Source of the DNA: an uncultured Oscillospiraceae bacterium
GTDB lineage: Bacteria; Bacillota; Clostridia; Oscillospirales; Oscillospiraceae
Assembly (NCBI GenBank): GCA_947626345.1
Contig: CANQSF010000001.1
Coordinates: 124,001 to 188,000 of the forward strand
DNA: 64,000 bases
Direction: 5' to 3'
Shown: piece by piece, positions 18,285 to 25,972 of the stretch
How the letters are laid out: every line of letters begins with the position of its first letter
Position numbering within the stretch: the first letter of the stretch is position 1
Position numbers and translations under genes: made by a program
Notes under the pieces: model-generated
What the model saw: the letters and a program-made list of their open reading frames with translations, nothing else
The model's database searches: none
What the model was told of the DNA's origin: nothing

Positions 18285-19835
18285 ATGAAAAAGCGCGTAT
18301 TGTCTCTGATCCTGGCGGCATTGACCCTGCTCGCTTTTTGCGCGCCGGCTTTTGCCGCGGAGGAGGCCGAGCCAGATGAAGAGGTCGGGCTCACGCCCAC
18401 CGCCAACCCCTTTGCCGCGTCTATCGTCACGGACGACAGCCTGTCCCAGACCGAGGACGCCTCGGGCATCCGGGGCGGCACCAATCAGAACGACGCAGTG
18501 CTCCTGCCCATGAACGCAAATCTCTATGGCACCGCCATGGAGGACCCGGTGTGGTATGCGTTCACAACGCTGTCGGACCCCGACATCACCTACACGTTCG
18601 TTGCAGTCAATCTGGAGGTCGACGCCGGTCAAGTGCGCTACACCCTTTATGATGCGGCGGGCGCTAAAATAGCGGGCAACTATGATGAAGGCTACTATCT
18701 TGAGGAGCGAGTAGATGACAGTGGCCGGGCGGATTCTTTCGTTCCCAAGCAGTTGGCCCCTGATACGGTCTATTATATCAACCTATGGGCGACCGAAGGC
18801 AGCATCGACTACCGGCTGAGCATCATACCCCAGGGCGTCGCCATCGAGGGCTACGCCACCACGGACAACGTGCTGGACGCCCGGGGGAGCGCCAGCGCCG
18901 CAGAGGGCCTCATCGCGCCAGGTACCAATATGGACGATGCTGGGTATCTCCCCCTGAACGCCAAGATCACCGCCTCAATCAACGATTATCACGAGCTTTG
19001 GTTCGCTTTCACCACTAACGGGGCGGAGGGAGACTACTCCATTTCCATGGTCAATGAGACTACCGGGTCAGAAAAAATAGGTATGCGGGTCGTGGATGTG
19101 TACGGCAGTACCGTCAAGGCTAACAACTACACCGATGGGTATTATGCTTACAGCAAGATAGAAAACGACGGCCGCACCGTCACGACGACTTTCAGCGGCC
19201 TGGAACTGGATACCACATACTATATCGAGCTCTGGACAGATTCCGACTCGCAAGTCCAGTACACCATGACCATCAACGCCCCGGTGCCGCCGGCCACCCC
19301 GGCGCCTGTCACGGTGGAGCCACTTATCTTCGAGACCCCCTTTGAGTTGAACGAGACCAGGGTCATGTTCGTGGGGGACAAGGCTATCTTCGTCGACGAG
19401 GAGGCCGCTAACGAGGCCTGCGCCCCGGTGGCGGAGGTCATCCTGGCCCACCCGGACCACAAAGTGCTGCTGGTAGGCACTACCGCCTCCAACGGATCGG
19501 ACGGGTATTGTCTGGATCTGTCCAGCCGTCGGGCTGCGGCGGTGAAGGACCTACTGGTGAGCGCCTATGGAGTGCCTGAGGAGCAACTGCTCACCGTGGG
19601 CCTTGGCTATAAGCTGGACCCCTTTGCCCGTGCCAATGACCTGGACGCCAACGGCAGACTCATTGAGAGTGAGGCATGTAAGAACCGGCGGGTCATCGTG
19701 TTGGACGCGGAAGACCCTATCGCCTTGGAGATACTGGGGGAGAACGCTCCGGAGGACGAGGCCGTGCCCGTGGAGAGTGAGGCCCCGGAGGGCGAAGCGG
19801 CTCCCGAAACAAGCGAAGAGGCCCCGAAGGAATAA
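18285..19835 (+). CDS. Secreted protein with OmpA-like C-terminal domain
   Basis: A 516-residue secreted protein with a signal peptide ending APAFA (about residue 24). Two related beta-rich segments follow (about 40-185 and 190-330), each with a VWYAF/LWFAF motif and a D.YYI.LW motif; they resemble pre-peptidase C-terminal (PPC) domains. After a Pro-rich linker comes an OmpA/MotB-like peptidoglycan-binding domain (about 345-485) with SSRRAAAVKDLLVSAYGVPE and ACKNRRVIVLD. An acidic Glu/Pro tail ends the protein. It probably binds the cell wall. The ribosome site is AAGGAAAGGAA, and the structured RNA candidate lies directly upstream. Confidence 0.78.
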   Translation: MKKRVLSLILAALTLLAFCAPAFAAEEAEPDEEVGLTPTANPFAASIVTDDSLSQTEDASGIRGGTNQNDAVLLPMNANLYGTAMEDPVWYAFTTLSDPDITYTFVAVNLEVDAGQVRYTLYDAAGAKIAGNYDEGYYLEERVDDSGRADSFVPKQLAPDTVYYINLWATEGSIDYRLSIIPQGVAIEGYATTDNVLDARGSASAAEGLIAPGTNMDDAGYLPLNAKITASINDYHELWFAFTTNGAEGDYSISMVNETTGSEKIGMRVVDVYGSTVKANNYTDGYYAYSKIENDGRTVTTTFSGLELDTTYYIELWTDSDSQVQYTMTINAPVPPATPAPVTVEPLIFETPFELNETRVMFVGDKAIFVDEEAANEACAPVAEVILAHPDHKVLLVGTTASNGSDGYCLDLSSRRAAAVKDLLVSAYGVPEEQLLTVGLGYKLDPFARANDLDANGRLIESEACKNRRVIVLDAEDPIALEILGENAPEDEAVPVESEAPEGEAAPETSEEAPKE

Positions 19836-19851
19836 CGCCCAGATAGCAGCA

Positions 19852-19884
19852 CAGCCGCCCGGAAGCGCCGGGCGGCTGGTTTTA
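19852..19884 (+). terminator. Terminator after the OmpA-domain gene
   Basis: A perfect 11-bp stem CAGCCGCCCGG (19852-19862) with CCGGGCGGCTG (19868-19878) is followed by GTTTT. Confidence 0.9.
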
Positions 19885-19893
19885 TAATATTTT

Positions 19894-19944
19894 ATAAAGG
19901 CACCTTGACAAATGGGGAACGGCGTGGTATTATAAAGGTACCTC
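19894..19944. promoter_or_regulatory. Paired operator-like repeats around the marR promoter
   Basis: ATAAAGGCACCTT (19894-19906) and ATAAAGGTACCTC (19932-19944) are near-identical and partly palindromic (AAGGnACCTT). Their centres are 38 bp apart. One runs into the -35 and the other follows the -10, the layout expected for autorepression by the MarR protein. The binding itself is inferred. Confidence 0.5.
19905..19933 (+). promoter_or_regulatory. Promoter of the MarR-type gene
   Basis: TTGACA at 19905-19910 and TATTAT at 19928-19933 are separated by 17 bp. Confidence 0.8.
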
Positions 19945-19973
19945 AAAAAATTACGACGGAAGGAGCGATCCCA

Positions 19974-20696
19974 ATGATGGACGATATGCGCGATATCCGC
20001 CCCGGCGCCATGCCGGAGGCCCACGGCCCTCACGGCGAGGATCACCCCCGGCCGCCTCACGGCCCCCACGGCGAGGATCACCCCCGGCCGCCTCACGGCC
20101 CTCACGGGGAGGATCACCCCCGGCCGCCTCACGGTCCTCATGGGGAGGATCACCCCCGGCCGCCCCACGGTCCCCACGGCGCGCCGCCCCCGCCGCCCCA
20201 CATCGACTGGGAGATGTATCCCTGTCTGAATACCGACGGAAAGCTCCTGGCGATGATCCGGGCCCTGGGCCACGCCAGCCGCGGCCTCTTCGACGGCCGG
20301 GGCGGGCAGGACCGGGCGCTGCGGACGCTGCCAGACGACGGCGCCATGACCCAGCGGGAGCTGACGGAGCGGCTGGGCATCCAGCCGGGTTCCGCCAGCG
20401 AGCTGGTGGGAAAGCTGGAGCGGGCGGGCCTCGTCACCCGCTGTCCCAGCGAGACGGACCGGCGCACCGCCGACATCCGGCTGACGGAGCAGGGACTTGC
20501 ACGGCGGCAGGAGCGGGCCGGCCGGGAGCAGAACGAGACGGCGGAGCTGTTCAAGGCCCTGGATGAACAGGAAAAGCAGACGCTCCTCGCCCTGATGGAG
20601 AAGCTGCACGCCTCCTGGAGCGCCCCGGCCCGCCGGAGCCGCCCCCATCCGGAGGCGGGGCCGGCAGACGGCCCCGCGGCAGAAAAAGAAGATTGA
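19974..20696 (+). CDS. MarR-family regulator with His/Pro repeat N-terminus
   Basis: A 240-residue protein. The C-terminal part (about residues 80-215) is a MarR winged helix with MTQRELTERLGIQPGSASEL, then VGKLERAGLVTRCPSETDRR and LTEQGLARR. The N-terminal part carries four tandem copies of a 12-residue unit GPHGEDHPRPPH, then a partial copy and a Pro run. This His-rich arm could bind Ni, Zn or Cu, so a metal-responsive repressor is plausible but unproven. ATG 19974 (with another ATG at 19977) follows GGAAGGAG. No obvious target gene is linked apart from its own promoter. Confidence 0.85.
   Translation: MMDDMRDIRPGAMPEAHGPHGEDHPRPPHGPHGEDHPRPPHGPHGEDHPRPPHGPHGEDHPRPPHGPHGAPPPPPHIDWEMYPCLNTDGKLLAMIRALGHASRGLFDGRGGQDRALRTLPDDGAMTQRELTERLGIQPGSASELVGKLERAGLVTRCPSETDRRTADIRLTEQGLARRQERAGREQNETAELFKALDEQEKQTLLALMEKLHASWSAPARRSRPHPEAGPADGPAAEKED
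20025..20168 (+). repeat. Four tandem 36-bp coding repeats in the marR-type gene
   Basis: Copies start at 20025, 20061, 20097 and 20133 and differ at only a few third positions. Each encodes GPHGEDHPRPPH. Confidence 0.95.
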
Positions 20697-20704
20697 CCGA
20701 GCCC

Positions 20705-20735
20705 AGCGCCCCGGCGGAAACTCCGCCGGGGCGCT
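20705..20735 (+). terminator. Strong hairpin after the marR-type gene
   Basis: A perfect 14-bp G-C rich stem (20705-20718 with 20722-20735) closes a 3-base loop. No clear T-run follows, so termination strength is uncertain. Confidence 0.55.
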
Positions 20736-20767
20736 CTGTCCGCGTCCGGCGGACATGAAATAAGCCG

Positions 20768-20796
20768 TTGACAGGAAAGTGCCGGGGAAATATAAT
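20768..20796 (+). promoter_or_regulatory. Consensus promoter of the wall-binding repeat protein gene
   Basis: TTGACA at 20768-20773, a 17-bp spacer and TATAAT at 20791-20796. Confidence 0.92.
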
Positions 20797-20855
20797 GGTT
20801 CTAATGACAGACGAGCGGCAGGACACCGGCGGTATAGAAAAATGGAGGCTTATCT

Positions 20856-22022
20856 ATGCGCAAGCGTTTATTGGCTCTGATACTGGCTTTGCTGACGATC
20901 TTCGCGCTGCCCACGGCGGCGTTCGCATCTCCCCGGTCCGTGGACGAGCCCCAGACCGCAGCGACGCTGCCCACGGAGGAGGAGGTCTATGAGCGCCTGA
21001 TGGCCATGCAGGAGCTCTACCCGGAGGGGTCCCACTGGGACAGCAGCTCCTATTACATCGACCGCAACGGCTGGAAGGAGGGCGGCTGCTTCGGCTTCGC
21101 CATCATGCTCCAGGAGGCCGCGTTCCCCGACAACACCATGCTGGTGCGGAAAAACGCCCCCATCTCGATCGGGGACGTGCACGCCGGCGATATCCTGTCC
21201 TACGGCATCACCGGCGGCTCCGGCGGCCACTCCGTCATCGTGGTGGAGGTCCGGGAGGACTGCGTGGTCGTGGCGGAGGGCAACGTGGGCAACGGCGTCA
21301 GCTGGGACCGCACCATGTCCGCCGCGGAGGTGAGCGGCGTGCAGTACCGCTGGACCTATTACAACAGCTACGAGTCCATGAAAAACGGCTGGTATGAGGA
21401 GGACGGCGCGTGGTATTACTATGAATACAACTGGCGCGTCACCAACGCCTGGCGGGAATCCGGCGGCCAGCGGTATTACCTGGGCTCCGACGGAAAGATG
21501 GCCGTGGGCTGGGGGAAGGTGAACGGCCAGTGGTATTACTTCAACGACGAGCACGACGGCACCTACGGCTGCGTGCTCAAAAACCGCTGGCTGGACGACG
21601 GCGGCGACCGGTACTATCTGGGCCCCGACGGCGTGATGGCCGTGGGCTGGCGGCAGCTGGACGGGAAGTGGTACTACTTCAACAGCAAGCGCAACGGCAC
21701 CGGCGGCCGGATGCTGGAAAACGAGTGGCTGAACGACGGCGGCAAGTGGTACTATCTGGGCCTGGACGGCGAGATGGCCATGGGCCTGTACTGGGTGACG
21801 GAGGGCGGCAGCGAGGGGCTGTATTACTTCAACGAGAAGCACGACGGCTCTTGCGGCAGGATGCTCTCCGGCTGGCAGGACGTGGCCGGCAGCAGGTACT
21901 ACTTTGAGACCCGGCACAACGGCCTGTTCGGCCAGGGCTATGTGGACGGCACGTATACCATCGGCGGCGGTCGGTACGACTTTGACGCCGACGGAAGAAT
22001 GATCGGATACAGCGGGACGTAG
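20856..22022 (+). CDS. Secreted Cys/His-domain protein with cell-wall-binding repeats
   Basis: A 388-residue secreted protein with a signal peptide ending AAFA (about residue 23). The domain at about 45-165 has GGCFGFAIML with a Cys and GGHSVIVVEV with a His, arranged like the active site of CHAP or NlpC/P60 amidases; it may be a peptidoglycan hydrolase. From about residue 175 come five to six aromatic repeats of the choline-binding/CW type (WYYYEYNW, RYYLGSDGKMAVGW, WYYFND and so on). ATG 20856 follows ATGGAGG. It has its own consensus promoter. Confidence 0.78.
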   Translation: MRKRLLALILALLTIFALPTAAFASPRSVDEPQTAATLPTEEEVYERLMAMQELYPEGSHWDSSSYYIDRNGWKEGGCFGFAIMLQEAAFPDNTMLVRKNAPISIGDVHAGDILSYGITGGSGGHSVIVVEVREDCVVVAEGNVGNGVSWDRTMSAAEVSGVQYRWTYYNSYESMKNGWYEEDGAWYYYEYNWRVTNAWRESGGQRYYLGSDGKMAVGWGKVNGQWYYFNDEHDGTYGCVLKNRWLDDGGDRYYLGPDGVMAVGWRQLDGKWYYFNSKRNGTGGRMLENEWLNDGGKWYYLGLDGEMAMGLYWVTEGGSEGLYYFNEKHDGSCGRMLSGWQDVAGSRYYFETRHNGLFGQGYVDGTYTIGGGRYDFDADGRMIGYSGT

Positions 22023-22075
22023 AGCCGGGAAAGGACCGCATCCGACACGACTTATCACATCACAGGGGGAGCCGA

Positions 22076-23323
22076 ATGATGACACTGCAGGAAATGATCC
22101 AAGACACCCTCCGTGCCGGAGGACATGACGAGGTGGCCGGCTTTATCCGCCGGGAGGAGGAGCGCCAGCACGGCGCTATCGAGCTGATCGCCTCGGAGAA
22201 CTTCCCCAGCGACGCCGTGAAGGCGGCGGCCGCCAGCGATTTTGTGGCGAAGTACACCGAGGGCTATCCGAAGGAGCGGGCCAGCGGCAACCGGGGCCGC
22301 TATTACGGCGGCTGCGAGAACGCCGACCAGCTGGAGGAATACTGCTGCCGGAAGTGGAAGCAGGTGTTCTCCACCGACTATCACGTGAACGTCCAGCCCC
22401 ACTCCGGGTCCTCGGCCAATCTGGCGGCGTTTTTGTCCGTGCTGCAGCCCGGGGACACGGTGCTGGCCATGAGCCTGGAAAACGGCGGCCACCTGACCCA
22501 CGGCAGCCCCGTGAACTTCAGCGGACGGCTGTTCGACTTCCACTTTTACGACGTGGACGACACCGGCCGCATCCGCTATGAGGCCATCGGGGAGCTGCTG
22601 GAGGAATACCGGCCCAAGCTGGTGCTGGCCGGCGCCAGCGCCTACTCCAGGGAGATCGATTTCGCCCGGATCGGCGCCATCATCGACCGCTATGCCGCCG
22701 CCGGCGGCCAGCGGCCCTGGTTCATGGTGGACATGGCCCACATCGCCGGCCTCATCGCCGCCGGGGTCCATCAGTCCCCCTTCGGCGTCGCCGACATCAT
22801 CACCACCACCACCCACAAGACCCTCCGGGGCACCCGGGGCGGGCTCATCTTCTGCCGGCCGGAGCTGGCGAAAAAGGTGGACAGCGCCGTGTTCCCCGGC
22901 TCCCAGGGCGGCCCGCTGCAGCACATCATCGCCGCCAAGGCCGTGACGGCGGACGAGGACTGCACCGAGGAATACCGGGCCTATATCCGCCGGGTGGTGG
23001 CCAACACCAAGGCCATGTGCGACGAGTTCGTCCGTATGGGCTACGACGTGGTCACCGGCGGGACGGACAACCACCTGTTTTTGGTGGACTTCTCCCGGAC
23101 CCACCCCCAGCTCACGGGCAAGGCGGCCCAGAACATGCTGGACGAGGCGGGCATCACCCTCAACAAAAACTGCGTGCCCAACGAAAAGCGCAGTCCTGTG
23201 GAGACCAGCGGCGTGCGCATCGGCTGCGCAGCCATGACCACCAAGGGCTACGGCGAGGAGGACTTCCGCGCCGTCGCCAGACGGATCGACCAGCTCATCC
23301 GGGACTATTGCGCCCGGCTGTGA
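22076..23323 (+). CDS. glyA: Serine hydroxymethyltransferase
   Basis: A 415-residue PLP enzyme that interconverts serine and glycine and feeds one-carbon units to folate. The PLP lysine is in TTTTHKTLRG (Lys248). The substrate-binding ELIASENF (about 38-45), YPKERASGNRGRYYGG, VQPHSGSSAN and GSQGGPLQH are all conserved. The start is ATG 22076, with an alternative ATG at 22079, behind CAGGGGGAG. A hairpin follows the gene. Confidence 0.97.
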   Translation: MMTLQEMIQDTLRAGGHDEVAGFIRREEERQHGAIELIASENFPSDAVKAAAASDFVAKYTEGYPKERASGNRGRYYGGCENADQLEEYCCRKWKQVFSTDYHVNVQPHSGSSANLAAFLSVLQPGDTVLAMSLENGGHLTHGSPVNFSGRLFDFHFYDVDDTGRIRYEAIGELLEEYRPKLVLAGASAYSREIDFARIGAIIDRYAAAGGQRPWFMVDMAHIAGLIAAGVHQSPFGVADIITTTTHKTLRGTRGGLIFCRPELAKKVDSAVFPGSQGGPLQHIIAAKAVTADEDCTEEYRAYIRRVVANTKAMCDEFVRMGYDVVTGGTDNHLFLVDFSRTHPQLTGKAAQNMLDEAGITLNKNCVPNEKRSPVETSGVRIGCAAMTTKGYGEEDFRAVARRIDQLIRDYCARL

Positions 23324-23344
23324 GCCCCAGAGCTACGAGAAACG

Positions 23345-23371
23345 ACGCCCGGCAGGAAGCTGCCGGGCGTT
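23345..23371 (+). terminator. Hairpin after glyA
   Basis: A perfect 10-bp stem ACGCCCGGCA with TGCCGGGCGT encloses a 6-base loop. It abuts the -35 of the next promoter and has only a short T stretch. Confidence 0.6.
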
Positions 23372-23398
23372 GACATTGTCCGGGGCGGATGGTATGAT
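23370..23398 (+). promoter_or_regulatory. Promoter of the MATE transporter gene
   Basis: TTGACA at 23370-23375, a 17-bp spacer and TATGAT at 23393-23398. Confidence 0.85.
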
Positions 23399-23440
23399 GT
23401 TGCGTCAGACAGACGATCGGCAGGACAGGAGGGAGAGCGG

Positions 23441-24865
23441 ATGAGCGACGGCCAGATCACAGCCGGGCGGGAGCGGTTCCCGTGGCGGCGCTTTCTTACC
23501 AGGCTGGCGGCCATCGCCATCCCGGTGGCGCTGCAGAATCTGCTGACCACAACCGCCAGCATGGTGGACACCATGATGGTGGCGCCCCTGGGGGAGCTGA
23601 GCGTGGGGGCGCTGGGGCTGTGCGCCCAGTTCTCCTCGCTGATGTTCTCCGGCTACTGGGGGTTCGTAGGCGGGGGGACGCTGTTTTTCGCCCAGTACTA
23701 CGGCGCCCATGACGACGGGGGCATCCGGCGCTCCTACGGCATGACCTGGACGTGCATGATGACCGTGGCGGTCACCTTCGCCGCCCTGGCCGTCTTCGCC
23801 CCGGGAGCGGTCATGCGCCTGTATACGGACAAGCAGGCCATCCAGCAGATCGGCGTGCAGTATCTGCGCATCGTGGGCTTTGCCTACATCATGCAGGTGT
23901 GGTCCATGGCCATGAGCAGCCTGCTGCGGGCCACGGAGCGGGTGCGCATCCCCATGGCCGCCTCCGTCGCGTCGGTGGGGACGAACATCTTCCTCAACTG
24001 GGTGTTCATCTACGGCCACCTGGGCGCGCCCGCCATGGGCATCCGGGGCGCGGCGCTGGCCACCACCGTGGCCGGGGCGGTGAACGTGGCGGCCATCTAT
24101 CTGATGGCCCGGGCCGGGAGATACCCCCATCTGTTCCGGGTGCGGGAGCACTTTCGCTGGGACGGGACGCACTTGCGCCTATTTTTCAAAAAATGCTTTC
24201 CCATCCTCTGCAACGAGGTGCTCATCGGCGTGGGCAATATGCTCATCAACGTGACCCTGGGCCGGCAGCCGGAGCACGTGATCGCGGCACTGGCGGTGTT
24301 CCGGACGCTGGAGGGATTGGTCATCGGCTTCTTCGCGGGCTTTTCCAGCGCCTCCTCGGTGCTGGTGGGCGCCTGCGTGGGGGCGGGCGAGCTGGACAAG
24401 GCCTATGAGCGGGCCCGGCGGCTGATCTATATGTGCAGCGGCTTCATCCTGCTGGTGGCGGCGGCGCTGCTGGGGCTGCGGCGGCCCATCCTGACCGCCA
24501 TGAGCCTCAGCGGCCCGTCCTACGAGGCGGGGGTGCGCATCCTGGCGATCTATGTGGCGGTGGCGGTGATCCGCATGGGCAACTGGATCCAGAATGACAC
24601 CTTCCGGGCCAGCGGCGACGCGGTCACGGGCACGGTGCTGGAGATCGTGTTCATGTACGCGCTGGTGCTGCCCTGCGTGCTGGGCGGGGCGTTCTGGCTG
24701 AAGCTGCCCTACTGGGCGGTGTTCCTGTGCTGCTATGTGGACGAGCCCATCCGGTACCTGCTCATGCAGCGGCACTTTTACTCCGGAAGATGGATACGCC
24801 CGGTCACGGATCAGGGTCTGGCGGCGCTGCCGGCGTTCATGGCCGCGCGGGGGAAGGCGGGATAA
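23441..24865 (+). CDS. MATE-family efflux transporter
   Basis: A 474-residue membrane protein with about twelve hydrophobic helices in two halves. The N-terminal helix has ALQNLLTTTASMVDTMMVAP (about residues 28-47) and the GALGLCAQFSSLMF segment; both are typical of MATE exporters that use Na+ or H+ gradients. The likely role is export of organic cations or drugs; the substrate is unknown. ATG 23441 follows AGGAGGGAG. It stands alone with its own promoter and a downstream hairpin. Confidence 0.9.
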   Translation: MSDGQITAGRERFPWRRFLTRLAAIAIPVALQNLLTTTASMVDTMMVAPLGELSVGALGLCAQFSSLMFSGYWGFVGGGTLFFAQYYGAHDDGGIRRSYGMTWTCMMTVAVTFAALAVFAPGAVMRLYTDKQAIQQIGVQYLRIVGFAYIMQVWSMAMSSLLRATERVRIPMAASVASVGTNIFLNWVFIYGHLGAPAMGIRGAALATTVAGAVNVAAIYLMARAGRYPHLFRVREHFRWDGTHLRLFFKKCFPILCNEVLIGVGNMLINVTLGRQPEHVIAALAVFRTLEGLVIGFFAGFSSASSVLVGACVGAGELDKAYERARRLIYMCSGFILLVAAALLGLRRPILTAMSLSGPSYEAGVRILAIYVAVAVIRMGNWIQNDTFRASGDAVTGTVLEIVFMYALVLPCVLGGAFWLKLPYWAVFLCCYVDEPIRYLLMQRHFYSGRWIRPVTDQGLAALPAFMAARGKAG

Positions 24866-24911
24866 CCGCCGGGCGCTTCGCGCGCCTCCGGCGACGGACC
24901 GTGACGCTTTC

Positions 24912-24945
24912 AGGGCGGGAGCATCCTGACCGATGCTCCCGCCCT
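24912..24945 (+). terminator. Hairpin after the MATE gene
   Basis: A perfect 13-bp stem AGGGCGGGAGCAT (24912-24924) with ATGCTCCCGCCCT (24933-24945), followed by GTTC. In the opposite direction it could also end the minus-strand transcript of the XRE islet. Confidence 0.65.
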
Positions 24946-24946
24946 G

Positions 24947-25134
24947 TTCAACTTCTCAACAAACGGGGATTTATTTCTCTGATTTTTCCAAAACGAACGA
25001 AAAACTGCCATCGTTGCATTTACCGTCTGATAATGTAAAACACAATACCAATGTTACCACTGCAATGATCACACTTGCTATTTTTTTCATAATACACTTC
25101 TTTCTAAAGGGTTTTCAACTTCTCGAAAAACGGG
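24947..25134. repeat. Direct repeat pair of about 21 bp flanking a small ORF
   Basis: 24947-24967 and 25114-25134 share TTCAACTTCTC and AAACGGG, differing at two central positions. They lie 167 bp apart on either side of the 39-residue ORF on the minus strand. Confidence 0.7.
24971..25090 (-). CDS. Small secreted or membrane peptide, 39 residues
   Basis: A short open frame in an AT-rich stretch with no other gene. It starts with ATG at 25088-25090, preceded on the minus strand by AGAAAG, and ends with TAA at 24971-24973. The peptide begins MKKIASVIIAVVTLVLCFTL, a typical signal peptide or membrane helix, followed by a polar tail of about 19 residues containing two Lys-Cys/Asp-rich stretches. 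It lies 50 bases downstream of the XRE gene on the same strand and is probably in its operon. The function is unknown; a signal peptide this good in a non-GC-rich context argues against chance. Confidence 0.5.
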   Translation of the reverse strand: MKKIASVIIAVVTLVLCFTLSDGKCNDGSFSFVLEKSEK

Positions 25135-25140
25135 AAGCTG

Positions 25141-25647
25141 TCACTGCCTTTTAAGCAAACGCTGTTTGAAAGCTTTTATCCTTTGCCCATAACGGCTTAT
25201 AAAGACAATGCCGCATAAGATCATCCCGATCGCGGCACCTTCGGCAAAGTCTGAGACTGCATTTAAAACGGCATTGTTGTTTAGTTCCGTGTGTCTGATC
25301 AAACTTGCCACGATCCAGAAGATCGCCCCGGTCAGCAGAAGTAAGTGTACACGCTTCGTATATTGCCTTGTTCCCATATTCATGTACTCTGCCGCTTTTA
25401 ATACGGTTTCTATCGTTTCTTTATCCATATCCCCGTTCTTCCTTTCTCCATCGATGAGTTCCCGAATGTCTACCTCATAGAAATCTGCAAGCCCAATGAG
25501 AACATCCACATCCGGCATGTTGTTTCCGTTTTCCCATCGTGAGACGGTTCGGGGAGAAACATAGAAACGCTCTGCCAGCTGCTCTTGCGTCAACCCTTTG
25601 TCCTTGCGAAGGGTTTTAAGAAATGCGCCTGTTTTTTGCTGATCCAT
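25141..25647 (-). CDS. XRE-family regulator with C-terminal membrane helices
   Basis: A 168-residue protein. The N-terminal HTH (about residues 9-62: TLRKDKGLTQEQLAERFYVS followed by PRTVSRWENGNNMPDVDVL) is a Cro/C1-type DNA-binding domain. A polar linker follows, then two hydrophobic helices (about 100-118 and 132-152), suggesting a membrane-tethered regulator. I start it at ATG 25645-25647 behind AAAGGAAG; the longer open frame upstream is G+C-rich readthrough. The gene is clearly lower in G+C than its neighbours and sits with a small peptide gene, so it may be horizontally acquired. Confidence 0.85.
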   Translation of the reverse strand: MDQQKTGAFLKTLRKDKGLTQEQLAERFYVSPRTVSRWENGNNMPDVDVLIGLADFYEVDIRELIDGERKNGDMDKETIETVLKAAEYMNMGTRQYTKRVHLLLLTGAIFWIVASLIRHTELNNNAVLNAVSDFAEGAAIGMILCGIVFISRYGQRIKAFKQRLLKRQ

Positions 25648-25788
25648 CTGAGATCTTCCTTTCGCAAAGATCCTAACAGAGCTTTGTGATAAACACCACG
25701 ACACGAAGCGAGAGTTGCCACAATGAAGGGCAGACATCTCCTGTCTACCGAAATGGAATTGGCGCCTCCCGACCTGTCGTGCAGCCCC

Positions 25789-25817
25789 ATTATATCCCGG
25801 CGCCGACGAAAGCGCAA
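25789..25817 (-). promoter_or_regulatory. Promoter of the XRE gene
   Basis: On the minus strand, TTGCGC (25812-25817) and TATAAT (25789-25794) are separated by 17 bp. Confidence 0.65.
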
Positions 25818-25908
25818 GGGATGGACAGGCTGCCACGGAGTTGTGGGGCACGGGGAGAGAAATAGGCCAAACCGTCCACAACTGCGGACGGACATCTCTT
25901 GCGCCAAA

Positions 25909-25937
25909 TTGACAAGCGGGCGGGGACGGGCTATACT
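25909..25937 (+). promoter_or_regulatory. Promoter of the TrmH-family methylase gene
   Basis: TTGACA at 25909-25914, a 17-bp spacer and TATACT at 25932-25937. Confidence 0.88.
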
Positions 25938-25972
25938 GATATGATATCAGATGCTGGAAAGCGAGGCAGGCC

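Larger units (their letters stand above)
25648..25972. other. Divergent intergenic region between XRE and rRNA methylase genes
   Basis: These 325 bases hold no convincing gene. They contain a minus-strand promoter for the XRE gene and a plus-strand promoter for the methylase gene. A hairpin CCGTCC...GGACGG lies at about 25872-25891 between them. The XRE transcript would have a leader of about 140 bases in which I see no ORF or known motif. Confidence 0.6.

Noticed and set aside
20025..20168. CRISPR-like array
   Set aside because: The 36-bp units are contiguous with no spacers and are in frame inside a gene.
24727..25038. Plus-strand frames over the end of the MATE gene and the AT-rich islet
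   Set aside because: They overlap the transporter gene or its terminator, have no ribosome site, and the minus strand offers a better small gene.
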